33,128 nucleotides of DNA, taken from assembly GCA_903834675.1 (NCBI GenBank), contig CAILKC010000399.1, positions 1 through 33,128 of the forward strand, written 5' to 3'. The translations under genes were made by a program, and so were the position numbers. Below are positions 15,649-24,111 of this stretch, piece after piece. The notes under the pieces were generated by a model. It was not told where the DNA came from. It saw only the letters and a program-made list of their open reading frames with translations, and ran no database searches. This DNA comes from an uncultured Victivallales bacterium (GTDB taxonomy: Bacteria; Verrucomicrobiota; Lentisphaeria; Oligosphaerales; JAFGRS01). Positions within the stretch are counted from its first letter, which is position 1, and every line of letters begins with the position of its first letter.

Positions 15649-17718
15649 TCACGGCGGTTCGCTGCCGCCGCGGTGCTGGTCACTGCCGGCCGCCTCGGCT
15701 TGCAGCGCCCGTGAGACGGCCCGGAGGTCGTCGCGCCCCGGGTTCGCAGCGATGGCGCGCGCCAAGAACTCGCCGGCTTGTCGGTACTCGCGGCGTTGCG
15801 CATGGACCACGGCCAGTCCTGCCAAGGCCTTGTCGTCACGGGGTCGCAAGCGCAGAACGCGCTCCAGGTGGGGCACGGCGCGGTCCGCCTGGCCAGCGCG
15901 CAGAAGCAGCAGGCCCAGGTTCAGGCGGGCGCTCGCGTGGGTGAAGTCTCTGGCAAGGGCCTGTTCGTAGGCGCTTAAGGCCTGGTCGGCGGCGCCCTGC
16001 CTCTCGTGGATAACCCCTAGATTGTACCAGACGTCGGCCGACGCGGCCGGAACCGTGGCAGCGCGCTGGAGTTCTCCCAGCGCCTCAGAGTCGCGGCCGA
16101 CGGCCGCGAGGGCGATGGCCAGGTCAAGGCTCGCGGTGGTGCGCCCAGGCTCTAGCTCGATGGAGCGCTGCAAGGCCGCGAGCGCGTCGGTCGTCTTGCC
16201 CTGCTCCAGAAGGGCGTTGCCAAGAAGATGATTCAGGGCCGCGTTCTGTGGCTTTGTTTCCAGCCCATAGCGAGCGAAGGTCTCCGCCTGGCGCGCCTCT
16301 CCCGCGCGCCAGGCGGCCTCCGCCAGCAGGGTCAAGGCCTCGGTCTCGGCCGTAGGCAAAGCGGGAACCGGCACTGCGTACGCCAGGCTGAGTCCAACCA
16401 GAGACAGGGCGACGGCCCGCATCCAGGTGCGCTGGTCGTCGCGCTGCCAGGCCCGCCACAGGCCCTCCACTGCCAGAGCGGCAGCGCCGATCAGGGCGGG
16501 CATCATCATCAAGCGGTAGCGCCCGCTGGTGACCAGCAGCGCCAGGGCGGCCGTGGCCAGAACGGGAGTCCACAGAAAGGGCGCCAGACGGCGGCGGCGG
16601 GACGCCACGGCCCAGGCGGCCAGCGCCAAGGGCGCCACGAAGCCAAAACGCAGCAAGGGTGCCCGCATCAGCGGCGTCAGCGCCTGGAGGATCGGCAGGT
16701 CGGGGCCACTCGGGAGGTCCGCCGCGTTCCAGGTGAGCAGCGCTTTCCGCAGCACCAACTGCAACGCTTGTAGTGGCTGGTGGGCTACGAAGCGCAGCAC
16801 CTCGGCCCGGAAGTAGCGCCGCGCCCCCGACTGCGTGTTGATGCCGGCGCGCAGCGGCCGCTTGACCAAGTCCTCGTAGGCGACCCCGGGACGGACATAG
16901 CAGGTTCCCGTTGCCTCGGGGTTGTTACCGATGTAGAGGTTCAGCCCGTCGTGAGCCTGGATCGGCACGAATTCGCCACTGATCGCCGCATTGCGCAGGG
17001 TTACCGGCAGAATAGGCAGAACGAACAGCGCCACCAGTGTCACGGCCAGAACCAAGCGCTGCCGGGGCGTCCGGGTCGCGCGCGAGTAACCTATACACCA
17101 GCCCAGGTAGGGCACCGACAGAAACAAGGTCAAGGGGTGGGTGATGGCGGCCAGCCCACAGAAGAGGGCCGATAGCGCCAGCGGCCACTGCCGCAGCGGC
17201 CCGCGCCCCCCAGGGCGGTGTGCGGCCGCCCAGCAGAGCAGGACGGCTGACAGCAGCAGCACCGCCAGGCCCTCGCAGAAAAGCTCGGCGCTGTAGTAGA
17301 TCAGGGGCTGATACAGGGCCCAGAGCGCAGCACACACCAATGCGGCACGCGCGTTCATCAGGCGCCAGAGCGCCAGCGCCACGAGCGTCAGGCTCAGCAG
17401 GTCAACCCCCAACTGCAGGGCGCGCACCGCCGGCAGACTAACCGCCGTCAGGGAGTACATCCAGGCCAGGCAGAAAGGGTAGAGCGGACCGTGGATGGGC
17501 AGCTCGGTCCAAAGCCGTTGCCCGGAGAGGATTTGCCGGGCCCAGCGGTCGTATTCCAGAACGTCGGCCCCCACCGTGGCGCGGCCCATTGGCAGAGCCA
17601 CGTATTGCGCCCAGTAGAGCAGACGCACCAGCACCGCCACCAAGGCAATGACTACGGTCGCCTGCACCGTCCGGCGCCGACTCTGCCAGACCGCCCCTAT
17701 ACACCTGTACCAATTCAT
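15649..17718 (-). CDS. GT-C type membrane glycosyltransferase fused to C-terminal TPR repeats
   Basis: This 689-aa protein has about ten hydrophobic segments in the first 440 residues. Directly after the first helix comes a loop with acidic residues, VGADVLEYDRWA (D52, E55, D57), where PMT/ArnT-like GT-C enzymes place their catalytic acid. These enzymes use polyprenyl-phosphate sugars at the outer face of the inner membrane. From about residue 460 to 680 there are about six tetratricopeptide repeats, for example NAALNHLLGNALLEQGKTTD, DVWYNLGVIHERQGAADQAL and ASARLNLGLLLLRAGQADRA. GAGG lies 8 nt before the ATG. It is divergent from the secreted propeller gene. Donor and acceptor cannot be told from sequence. 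The TPR part may dock a partner protein. Confidence 0.8.
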   Translation of the reverse strand: MNWYRCIGAVWQSRRRTVQATVVIALVAVLVRLLYWAQYVALPMGRATVGADVLEYDRWARQILSGQRLWTELPIHGPLYPFCLAWMYSLTAVSLPAVRALQLGVDLLSLTLVALALWRLMNARAALVCAALWALYQPLIYYSAELFCEGLAVLLLSAVLLCWAAAHRPGGRGPLRQWPLALSALFCGLAAITHPLTLFLSVPYLGWCIGYSRATRTPRQRLVLAVTLVALFVLPILPVTLRNAAISGEFVPIQAHDGLNLYIGNNPEATGTCYVRPGVAYEDLVKRPLRAGINTQSGARRYFRAEVLRFVAHQPLQALQLVLRKALLTWNAADLPSGPDLPILQALTPLMRAPLLRFGFVAPLALAAWAVASRRRRLAPFLWTPVLATAALALLVTSGRYRLMMMPALIGAAALAVEGLWRAWQRDDQRTWMRAVALSLVGLSLAYAVPVPALPTAETEALTLLAEAAWRAGEARQAETFARYGLETKPQNAALNHLLGNALLEQGKTTDALAALQRSIELEPGRTTASLDLAIALAAVGRDSEALGELQRAATVPAASADVWYNLGVIHERQGAADQALSAYEQALARDFTHASARLNLGLLLLRAGQADRAVPHLERVLRLRPRDDKALAGLAVVHAQRREYRQAGEFLARAIAANPGRDDLRAVSRALQAEAAGSDQHRGGSEPP

Positions 17719-18025
17719 GCCATCGCCTCGTCAGAAACCGTTGCGCCGGGGGAAACCGGCCCGAACCAGAGAGCGCCTAATATAGGTGTGGAACGTGGTG
17801 AACGAATCGGGCGCGACAGCGAGCCCGGGGCCGGCTCCGGGAACTCCTTGACTGTGATCGCAAAGCACCAACTTTTGCCTCAGCTTATGGAATAGGGTCG
17901 TCGAGACCGTCAGCGCGGGGCGCTTTCGCCGTGCATCGAGGGGTTCTTCAAGAGGCTCAGAAGACCGGTTTTTCGATTGCCTTGGGCGCGCCAGATTCGG
18001 ACGTGGGGCAATCCAGGAGACGGGG
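17719..18025. promoter_or_regulatory. divergent intergenic region between glycosyltransferase and propeller genes
   Basis: The 307 nt hold no open frame I would call. A minus-strand TATATT (17779-17784) is a possible -10 box for the glycosyltransferase gene, but its -35 match is weak. A plus-strand TTGACT near 17848 has no good -10 at the right distance. Both flanking genes must take their promoters from this stretch unless they are read from elsewhere. Confidence 0.4.
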
Positions 18026-21000
18026 ATGCGGACTTTCGAGGCGGGCGCCGTGAGACGAAACCGGGCGCTGCTGCTGTGGACGGCCCTGCTTCAGTGGGGA
18101 GTTACCGTTGCCTGCCTGGGGGTGCCGGGGCTCACGGATGACTTCGCTGGCCCCTCGCCTGACCTGCGCCGCGTGACCACGCAGGGGGCCAGAAACTGGG
18201 ACGCGGACTGGTCCCCCGACGGCGCCACGCTTATCTTCGCCAGCGATCGGGCTGGCGCCTGGCAGAGCGGCGTTGACTGGGCCGGCTTCGATCTCTACAC
18301 CGTTTCGGCAGCCACCGGGGAGACCTCTGAGGTACCGGCGCACGCGGTCGTGAACCCGGCGGGTTGGGATGGCTACCCACGTTATGCGCCCGACGGTTTG
18401 AAGATCGCCTTTGAGCGCGGCCTTGGCAGCAGCCAGCCGGGGATCTGGGCCGCCGCTGCCGCTGGGACAGGCGAGTTTCAAGTGACGACCGGCGGGAATC
18501 AGCCGAGCTGGTCGCCGGACGGGGCGCGCCTGGTGGTCACCCATGACGACGACCTCTGGATCGCCATTGCGGACGGCTCTGGCATCATGACGCCGCTCCT
18601 GCAACGTCCCGGCACCGACTGGCATCCGGCCTGGTCTCCCGACGGCCTGCGGGTCGCCTTTGTGTCGGACTACGACGGCGAATGGGCGCTCTGGCTGGTG
18701 AATCACGACGGCGACGGCGCGCGCAAGTTGACCCCCTGTGATCCCTATGCCGAGCCCGACTGGCGGCCAGACGGCGGCGAGATCGCCTTCGGCGGACCGG
18801 ACAACAAGCTCTGGGCCATCAGCCCGCAGGACCCGGGCGACAAGTCAACCTTGCACCAGATCACGACCGGCTCGGGCCGGGATACGGACCCGAGTTGGTC
18901 GCCGGACGGCCAATGGCTCGCCTTCACCTCCAACCGCGCCGGCAGCGACGACCTCTGGATCGTCGCCGCAGACGGCGAATTCGTGCTGCACGACGACTTC
19001 AATGACAACGCCCGGAGCGAGATCTGGTACCAAGCTCAACCGAGCCCTGCCGGACCCTCGATCGCAGAAGCCGGACAGAGGCTTGAAATCCTGGCAAGCG
19101 CCGAGGCGGATGCGTTCGCCTTCTACGTGTCGCGCCAATGGCGCCTGAGTACGGGCGCCGACTTTGCGGTCCAGGTTGACTGGCACCTGACCAAAGAGGG
19201 AGCGGGCGATGCGGAGGTTCTCCTGAGCCTGTTCACCGATCTGCGGGGCCAAGTCGGCCACCCCACGTCGGTCGAGGTAGACGCCGTCTACAGCGGTGAC
19301 TCCCGCTTTGAGATAGAGCCCAAGTGGGGTGACGGCGTGGGCCGTGCTACCGGGGCGCCCCGTGCCACTGCCAACGGCACATTTTACCTCTCCTACGAGT
19401 CCGGCCTCGACCGGCTCTATGTGAGCGTGAACGGCTACTGGCGGACCGCCAGCGCGAACGGGGACTGGGTCCTCGACGGCATCGTGCGCGGCGCCTGGGG
19501 TGCTGACCAGGTCGGGGTGGCGCTCGGGGGCGAGGCCAGCGGCGGGGCGGTGCTGGCCAGCGGCGATGCCTATCTCGACAATTTTGCGGTCAACGAGGGC
19601 GTGCTGGTTACCCCGTCGACGCACACGCTGACGGTCAACTCGACGCCCAACCCCGACCTCGCCATCGAGGTCAGGCCGGACGAGAACGGCGCCCCGAGCG
19701 CCACGCTCAACCCTCCCCTCTCGCGCGTCTACGACGAAGGCATCCCCGTGTTCCTGACAGCGCCGACTGACGATGGCCACGGCAACGCCTTCAGCGAGTG
19801 GCGCTGCGCCGGGAGTCTGGTCACCCGCAACCTGTGGACGGAACTGAGCCTGAACACGAACCAGACCTGGACCGCGGTCTATGGCGAGGCCGGCCCGCAC
19901 TACACCCTCTCCGGCTACGTCAAGCAGGGCGAGACCGGCGTCGAGGGCGTCGAGATGATCGGCCTGCCGGACACGCCCAAGACCGATGCCACCGGCTTCT
20001 ACAGCGCCAGCCTCAATGCCGGCTGGACCGGCACGGTCACGCCCTGGATGACAGGCCTCGGGTTCACCCCGGCAGCGCGGTCGTACTCGAACCTCGCCGA
20101 GAGTGCGGCGAACCAGGACTACGCGGCGGTGCCCGGCATCGAGATCGGACAGACTCTGGATGGCGTCATCTCTGAGCCTCGCGAAGTCGACAGCTATGCC
20201 TTCACCGCCCGCGCCGGGCAGGCGCTGGTGCTCGATGTCGATGCCCGCGCCCTCGGCTCAACCCTCGATACCGCGATCATCCTCTACGGCCCGGACGGGA
20301 GCGTGGTTGGCCAAGACGATGATGGCGGGGATCTTGCCGGCTGCTATGAGATCGGCTTCCAGCTTAGCGCGCGCCGCCAGGGCCTGGCGGTCCCGTCCGA
20401 GTTCTCCTACCACGCTTCCGTGCAGCCCTTTGATTCGCGCTTGTACTTCACCGCCCCGACCAGCGGCCGGTACCGGGTCGACCTGGGAGGCTACGGGCGG
20501 ATCGTTGAGGGCGGCGACAGCGAGTACTATGGCGATAACGCCTTCTACCGCCTGCGGCTGCTGCCGGCAGCGGCACTGCCGGACACCAAGCCGGTCGCCG
20601 TTTCCCTGCTCACCCCGGGCTTCACGAATGAGCCCCTGTCGTTCCTCGCCTGGAATGACCAAGGCTTCTCCGGCACCAGCTACGAGCTGGCGGGGACCAT
20701 GCCCTCGCAGGCTGAGCTGGAAGGCCGCTTCCCCGACGGAACCTACACCGTCCGAGTGGACTATGGCGACGGCGACGTGCGCCAGCGTAACTTCGTCCTG
20801 GGTGGCAGTTGGCCGGACTTTCCCACGCTCACCGCGCCGACGGACCACGCCGTCGGGGTGACGATACCGGTGCGGGTGCAGTGGAACCCGCTTCAGTGGC
20901 CGTCGGCGGCGGGAAATGGCAGCGCGGTGGCCGAGGTCATGCTCGCCTGCAGCGCCACGCCGGTGGGCGAGGAGGAATGGGGGCAAGACTATGACGATCC

Positions 21001-21859
21001 AACCGTGGTCGACAGCGTGACCGTCCCCGCCGAACAGACCCAGCCGGGACTGACCTACCGCGCTGAAATCGAGTTCCGCGGGCACAGCGCTCAGCCGCTA
21101 CCGGAACCCGGGCTTGACATCCAGAAAGCCAGGCGCACCTACGTCGAGTTTACCACCCGTGAGCCACTGCCTGTGGCTCCGGATGGCCCATTCCAGGCCT
21201 TCATGGACACAGCTGACCGTGGCTGGTGGGACCTGACCGGGTCGGCAACGAGCCTGGGCGCCGAAGGTCTGACGCTGGACCTCCTGCACGACGCCACCGG
21301 CAGGCTCTCCGGCACGGGTATCCTGCCCGTGGATACCGGCCATGGCGTGGTGCGGGTGCCCCTGCTCGTCAGAGGCAGCGCCAGAGGCGTCGGCGGCGCC
21401 CTCGTGGTGATTCTGGCTCTGAGGGGTGCGGCCCCTGCCAGTGCCATCACGGTCGCACTCTCGCTTAACCTGACCCTGAACCCCGCCGCGCGGCAACTCA
21501 GCGGCACGGTCTTCGGCAGCGTCAAAGAAGGGGCCTCGAGTACCCGGGTGTCACAGCCCGTGACCCTGGCCATCGCGCCCTGCATGAGCGGCGCCTGGAC
21601 CCTGCATTTCGATCTTGTCCAGGGCAGACGAGACCTCAACGGCAGCGCCCGGCTGACACTGTCCAACACCACCGAATACGCTTTCGTGGTTCGGGGGAGA
21701 ACCCGCGGCGCCAAGGCCGTGCTGAGCCTTACGGGCGCCCCCGCCAGTCCGGGCTCGAAAGCCATCCAGATCAGGACCACCATCACCGCCCTGGAGGGCG
21801 GCCGGGCCAGGCTCGAGAGCTTCTCGGCCAGAGGGTACGGACAGACGATGGCATGGTGA
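18026..21859 (+). CDS. large exported TolB-like propeller protein with adhesin-type domains
   Basis: This 1277-aa protein has an N-terminal signal region (LLLWTALLQWGVTVACLG, about 15-35). Six PD40/WD40-like blades fill about residues 50-315, each with a W/YxPDG turn: DADWSPDG, PRYAPDG, PSWSPDG, PAWSPDG, PDWRPDG, PSWSPDG. A laminin-G-like jelly roll follows (about 325-530, from LHDDFNDNARSEIWY), then an InlB-like stretch (TLTVNSTPNPDLAIEV, SEWRCAGS). Next is a carboxypeptidase-regulatory-like domain (about 625-700, YTLSGYVKQGETGVEGVEM) and a pre-peptidase C-terminal (PPC-like) domain (about 704-830, DSYAFTARAGQALVLDVDA, LYGPDGSVVGQDDDGG). A long beta-rich C-terminus ends without a recognised sorting signal. 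AGGAG lies 6 nt before the ATG. The domain mix suggests a surface or periplasmic binding protein, and no enzyme domain is seen. Confidence 0.8.
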   Translation: MRTFEAGAVRRNRALLLWTALLQWGVTVACLGVPGLTDDFAGPSPDLRRVTTQGARNWDADWSPDGATLIFASDRAGAWQSGVDWAGFDLYTVSAATGETSEVPAHAVVNPAGWDGYPRYAPDGLKIAFERGLGSSQPGIWAAAAAGTGEFQVTTGGNQPSWSPDGARLVVTHDDDLWIAIADGSGIMTPLLQRPGTDWHPAWSPDGLRVAFVSDYDGEWALWLVNHDGDGARKLTPCDPYAEPDWRPDGGEIAFGGPDNKLWAISPQDPGDKSTLHQITTGSGRDTDPSWSPDGQWLAFTSNRAGSDDLWIVAADGEFVLHDDFNDNARSEIWYQAQPSPAGPSIAEAGQRLEILASAEADAFAFYVSRQWRLSTGADFAVQVDWHLTKEGAGDAEVLLSLFTDLRGQVGHPTSVEVDAVYSGDSRFEIEPKWGDGVGRATGAPRATANGTFYLSYESGLDRLYVSVNGYWRTASANGDWVLDGIVRGAWGADQVGVALGGEASGGAVLASGDAYLDNFAVNEGVLVTPSTHTLTVNSTPNPDLAIEVRPDENGAPSATLNPPLSRVYDEGIPVFLTAPTDDGHGNAFSEWRCAGSLVTRNLWTELSLNTNQTWTAVYGEAGPHYTLSGYVKQGETGVEGVEMIGLPDTPKTDATGFYSASLNAGWTGTVTPWMTGLGFTPAARSYSNLAESAANQDYAAVPGIEIGQTLDGVISEPREVDSYAFTARAGQALVLDVDARALGSTLDTAIILYGPDGSVVGQDDDGGDLAGCYEIGFQLSARRQGLAVPSEFSYHASVQPFDSRLYFTAPTSGRYRVDLGGYGRIVEGGDSEYYGDNAFYRLRLLPAAALPDTKPVAVSLLTPGFTNEPLSFLAWNDQGFSGTSYELAGTMPSQAELEGRFPDGTYTVRVDYGDGDVRQRNFVLGGSWPDFPTLTAPTDHAVGVTIPVRVQWNPLQWPSAAGNGSAVAEVMLACSATPVGEEEWGQDYDDPTVVDSVTVPAEQTQPGLTYRAEIEFRGHSAQPLPEPGLDIQKARRTYVEFTTREPLPVAPDGPFQAFMDTADRGWWDLTGSATSLGAEGLTLDLLHDATGRLSGTGILPVDTGHGVVRVPLLVRGSARGVGGALVVILALRGAAPASAITVALSLNLTLNPAARQLSGTVFGSVKEGASSTRVSQPVTLAIAPCMSGAWTLHFDLVQGRRDLNGSARLTLSNTTEYAFVVRGRTRGAKAVLSLTGAPASPGSKAIQIRTTITALEGGRARLESFSARGYGQTMAW
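21313..21331 (+). repeat. small hairpin repeat within coding sequence (encodes GTGILPV)
   Basis: CACGGG (21313-21318) and CCCGTG (21326-21331) form a 6-bp stem around a 7-nt loop, inside the propeller gene where it reads GTGILPV. From memory, peptides of the TGILPV / TGKMPV kind recur in Planctomycetes- and Verrucomicrobia-like proteins and come from an invading hairpin repeat. Only one copy is seen here. Confidence 0.4.
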
Positions 21860-21867
21860 TGGGGCAT

Positions 21868-21898
21868 GCGCCTCTCCGGCAGAGAACCGGAGAGACGC
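21868..21898. terminator. candidate bidirectional terminator between convergent genes
   Basis: CTCTCCGG (21872-21879), a 7-nt loop and CCGGAGAG (21887-21894) make a perfect 8-bp stem, extended by GCG/CGC across one mismatch. It sits between the stops of the propeller gene (21859) and the convergent alpha-galactosidase (21943). No T-tract follows on either strand, so intrinsic termination is uncertain. Confidence 0.45.
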
Positions 21899-21942
21899 TG
21901 GGCCGCCACCGCCCGCGCCGGAGACCAGGCGCATACTGAGAC

Positions 21943-24084
21943 TCAGAAGCGCAGGGTCAGCAGGATCTTCCGGGTCTCAGGCAAGCGCAGTTCGACGTCC
22001 AGAACGCCCTCGGCGCTCGGCATGATGGCCGTGGCGACCCCGGCTTCGGCGCTGCACTCCTTGAGGCTATAGGCGGTCGGCACCGCAAAGCGCATACGGG
22101 TGGCGTGGCCGCCCACGAGCTTCAGTTCGAGCGCGAGAGTCCGCCCGGCCTCGTCCCACTGCATGCTCTCCAGGCTGGTGGCGCCTTGGGTGATATGCCG
22201 GTCCGTGGACAGAAACTGCGGTCGGCCCAGATCGGGATGAACGGCCACCACGCGGACGCCGCGAGCGGGGACCTCGATGCGAATGAGGTCAGAGGTCCGG
22301 CCGTGGAAGCGGCTCTCCCAGAACTCGTAGAGCAGGCAGGCTTGGCCAGACGGCAGCCCCAATTCGTCGAGGCTGACCGCCACCTCGCCGTCCTGATCGG
22401 ACCAGTTGAACAGGGCAACCAGGTCCCATTGCCCGAACGGCCGCTGTATCTTGAGGTTCCAGACGGGGCGCAGGTCGAAGATGGGAAAGAGGTCCAACGG
22501 GCGAACGTCACAAACGGGAAGGGACTGCTGCAACAACCGCAAGCGTTCCGGCGGCAGTTCGGCGAGCTTGTCCCCGGCGAACATCATCTGGCCGGGCAGA
22601 GCGACGACGGTCGCCGTGACGCGGGCTTGCTCGATGCCGTGGAAGGTGCCCACCAGCAGCGTGTCTGGATCGCTGTACCAGAGGACGTTATGCACAAAGA
22701 GCTGGTTAAGCGTGGACCAGGCCTGGCTGCGGATGTTGTGCCAGGTCGAGGGCTGGCTCGGCGACACAATGTCGCCGCCAATGCGGGCCGCATCCGCCAG
22801 GCCGGCCTCGGGACCGCTGTAGTGGCCTTGACAGGCGAGGAAGATGCGGTCGGCCCCCATGCCGTCGCGCAGGGCCTGAACGCAGAGCTTCATGGGGTTC
22901 TGGCAGGGGTAGCGGAAGGAGCGACGCACCTCATCGCGCTCGTAGAAGTGGGCTGAGTAGCCCTGCTGGCGACCGCTCATGCCGTCCACTTTAAAGAACT
23001 CGTAGCCCCACTCCTGGCTCATCACCCGGTGCATCTCGCACATGTGGTCACGGACGGCAGCCTGGGACGGATCCAGCACATAGACTCCCGACCAGTTGCG
23101 TCTGGGGGCGCCGGTCTCATCGTGCAGGAACCACTCGCGATGGGCCTCGTAGAAGGCCTTGTCGCCGGTACCGAAGGGCACGGTCCAGATCCCCGGCCGG
23201 AAGCCCAGCGCCCGGATGTCCTCGGCAAGCTTCTTCATCCCCTCGGGGAACTGCCCCGGATGGCAACTCAAGTCCAGGTTGTGGAAGACCGATACCGGCA
23301 GCCGGTCCGAATTGGCCTGCCAGGACTCGATGGACCAGAACTCGAGGCCGAAGGGGCGCAGGTGGCGGGCGCCAAAGCGGGCTTCGGCCAGGTTCTCGGC
23401 TGCGCCGGCGGTGTCGAAATAGACATTCCAGCTCATCCAGCCGGTGGGCGGCGACGGACAGCGGGCCTTATCGATGGGCCGGTAGTGCGGCACATAGCGG
23501 CTGGCATAGTAACAGCGCTGCAAGTCCATGACGATCACCGAACGAGCCGCGTTGGCGATCTGCGCCGAGAGCTGGACGTTGAAGGTGGACGTCGCCCCAC
23601 TGGTCACCTGCACGGAGTCGCCCCCGAAGCGTAGGACCGTGTCGGAGTCGAGATCGAACAGCGAGTCGTTGAGGCGGCTGTCAGCCAGTCCGGAAGCCAT
23701 CTGCACAACCCGCGGGGCAGCCGGGGCCCGGGTGCGGCAGGCAAAGCTGTTGGAGCCAAACTCCACGGCGGCATCGAAGCGCATGACGCCGGCATACGAT
23801 TGCGCACAGCGGTGCAGCACCATGATCTCGAGCCGGTCGCCCTCGTTGCGACAGGCGAGATAGCCTTGAACATTGCCGTTTGAGTCCAGCCAGGCCGGCC
23901 GGTCGGCGACGTCGTCCCGCGAACGGGTCAGGACCCACGACTGCTCCCCCACCGTGAAGGTCAGCGTCCCCCGCAGGCGGGTGCCGGTCAGGGTGTGCTT
24001 GAGGTCGAGGCCGGTGGCCGGATCGTAGCGTAGACGCCAGGCCCCGCGCCGCACCGAAAACGCTTGCGCGCCGTCGTCCTTCAT
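21943..24084 (-). CDS. alpha-galactosidase-like glycoside hydrolase (clan D, GH36/GH27 type)
   Basis: This 713-aa protein has an N-terminal beta-sandwich (about 1-200) and a TIM barrel starting at SPPTGWMSWNVYF (about 211). The barrel carries the clan-D landmarks FFKVD (D367, predicted nucleophile), RIGGD (D438, predicted acid/base), the substrate-loop GFRPGIW, and WYSDPDTLLVG. A C-terminal beta domain follows (about 590-713). Such retaining enzymes release alpha-galactose from oligosaccharides. No signal peptide is seen, so it is probably cytoplasmic. GAGGAGG lies 9 nt before the ATG. It follows the CxxC-motif gene by 27 nt and appears to be the last gene of a three-gene run. The substrate could be another alpha-linked hexose, because clan-D subfamilies vary. 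Confidence 0.83.
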   Translation of the reverse strand: MKDDGAQAFSVRRGAWRLRYDPATGLDLKHTLTGTRLRGTLTFTVGEQSWVLTRSRDDVADRPAWLDSNGNVQGYLACRNEGDRLEIMVLHRCAQSYAGVMRFDAAVEFGSNSFACRTRAPAAPRVVQMASGLADSRLNDSLFDLDSDTVLRFGGDSVQVTSGATSTFNVQLSAQIANAARSVIVMDLQRCYYASRYVPHYRPIDKARCPSPPTGWMSWNVYFDTAGAAENLAEARFGARHLRPFGLEFWSIESWQANSDRLPVSVFHNLDLSCHPGQFPEGMKKLAEDIRALGFRPGIWTVPFGTGDKAFYEAHREWFLHDETGAPRRNWSGVYVLDPSQAAVRDHMCEMHRVMSQEWGYEFFKVDGMSGRQQGYSAHFYERDEVRRSFRYPCQNPMKLCVQALRDGMGADRIFLACQGHYSGPEAGLADAARIGGDIVSPSQPSTWHNIRSQAWSTLNQLFVHNVLWYSDPDTLLVGTFHGIEQARVTATVVALPGQMMFAGDKLAELPPERLRLLQQSLPVCDVRPLDLFPIFDLRPVWNLKIQRPFGQWDLVALFNWSDQDGEVAVSLDELGLPSGQACLLYEFWESRFHGRTSDLIRIEVPARGVRVVAVHPDLGRPQFLSTDRHITQGATSLESMQWDEAGRTLALELKLVGGHATRMRFAVPTAYSLKECSAEAGVATAIMPSAEGVLDVELRLPETRKILLTLRF

Positions 24085-24111
24085 GGTCTTCTGCCTCCTC
24101 TGCGATTCGGT

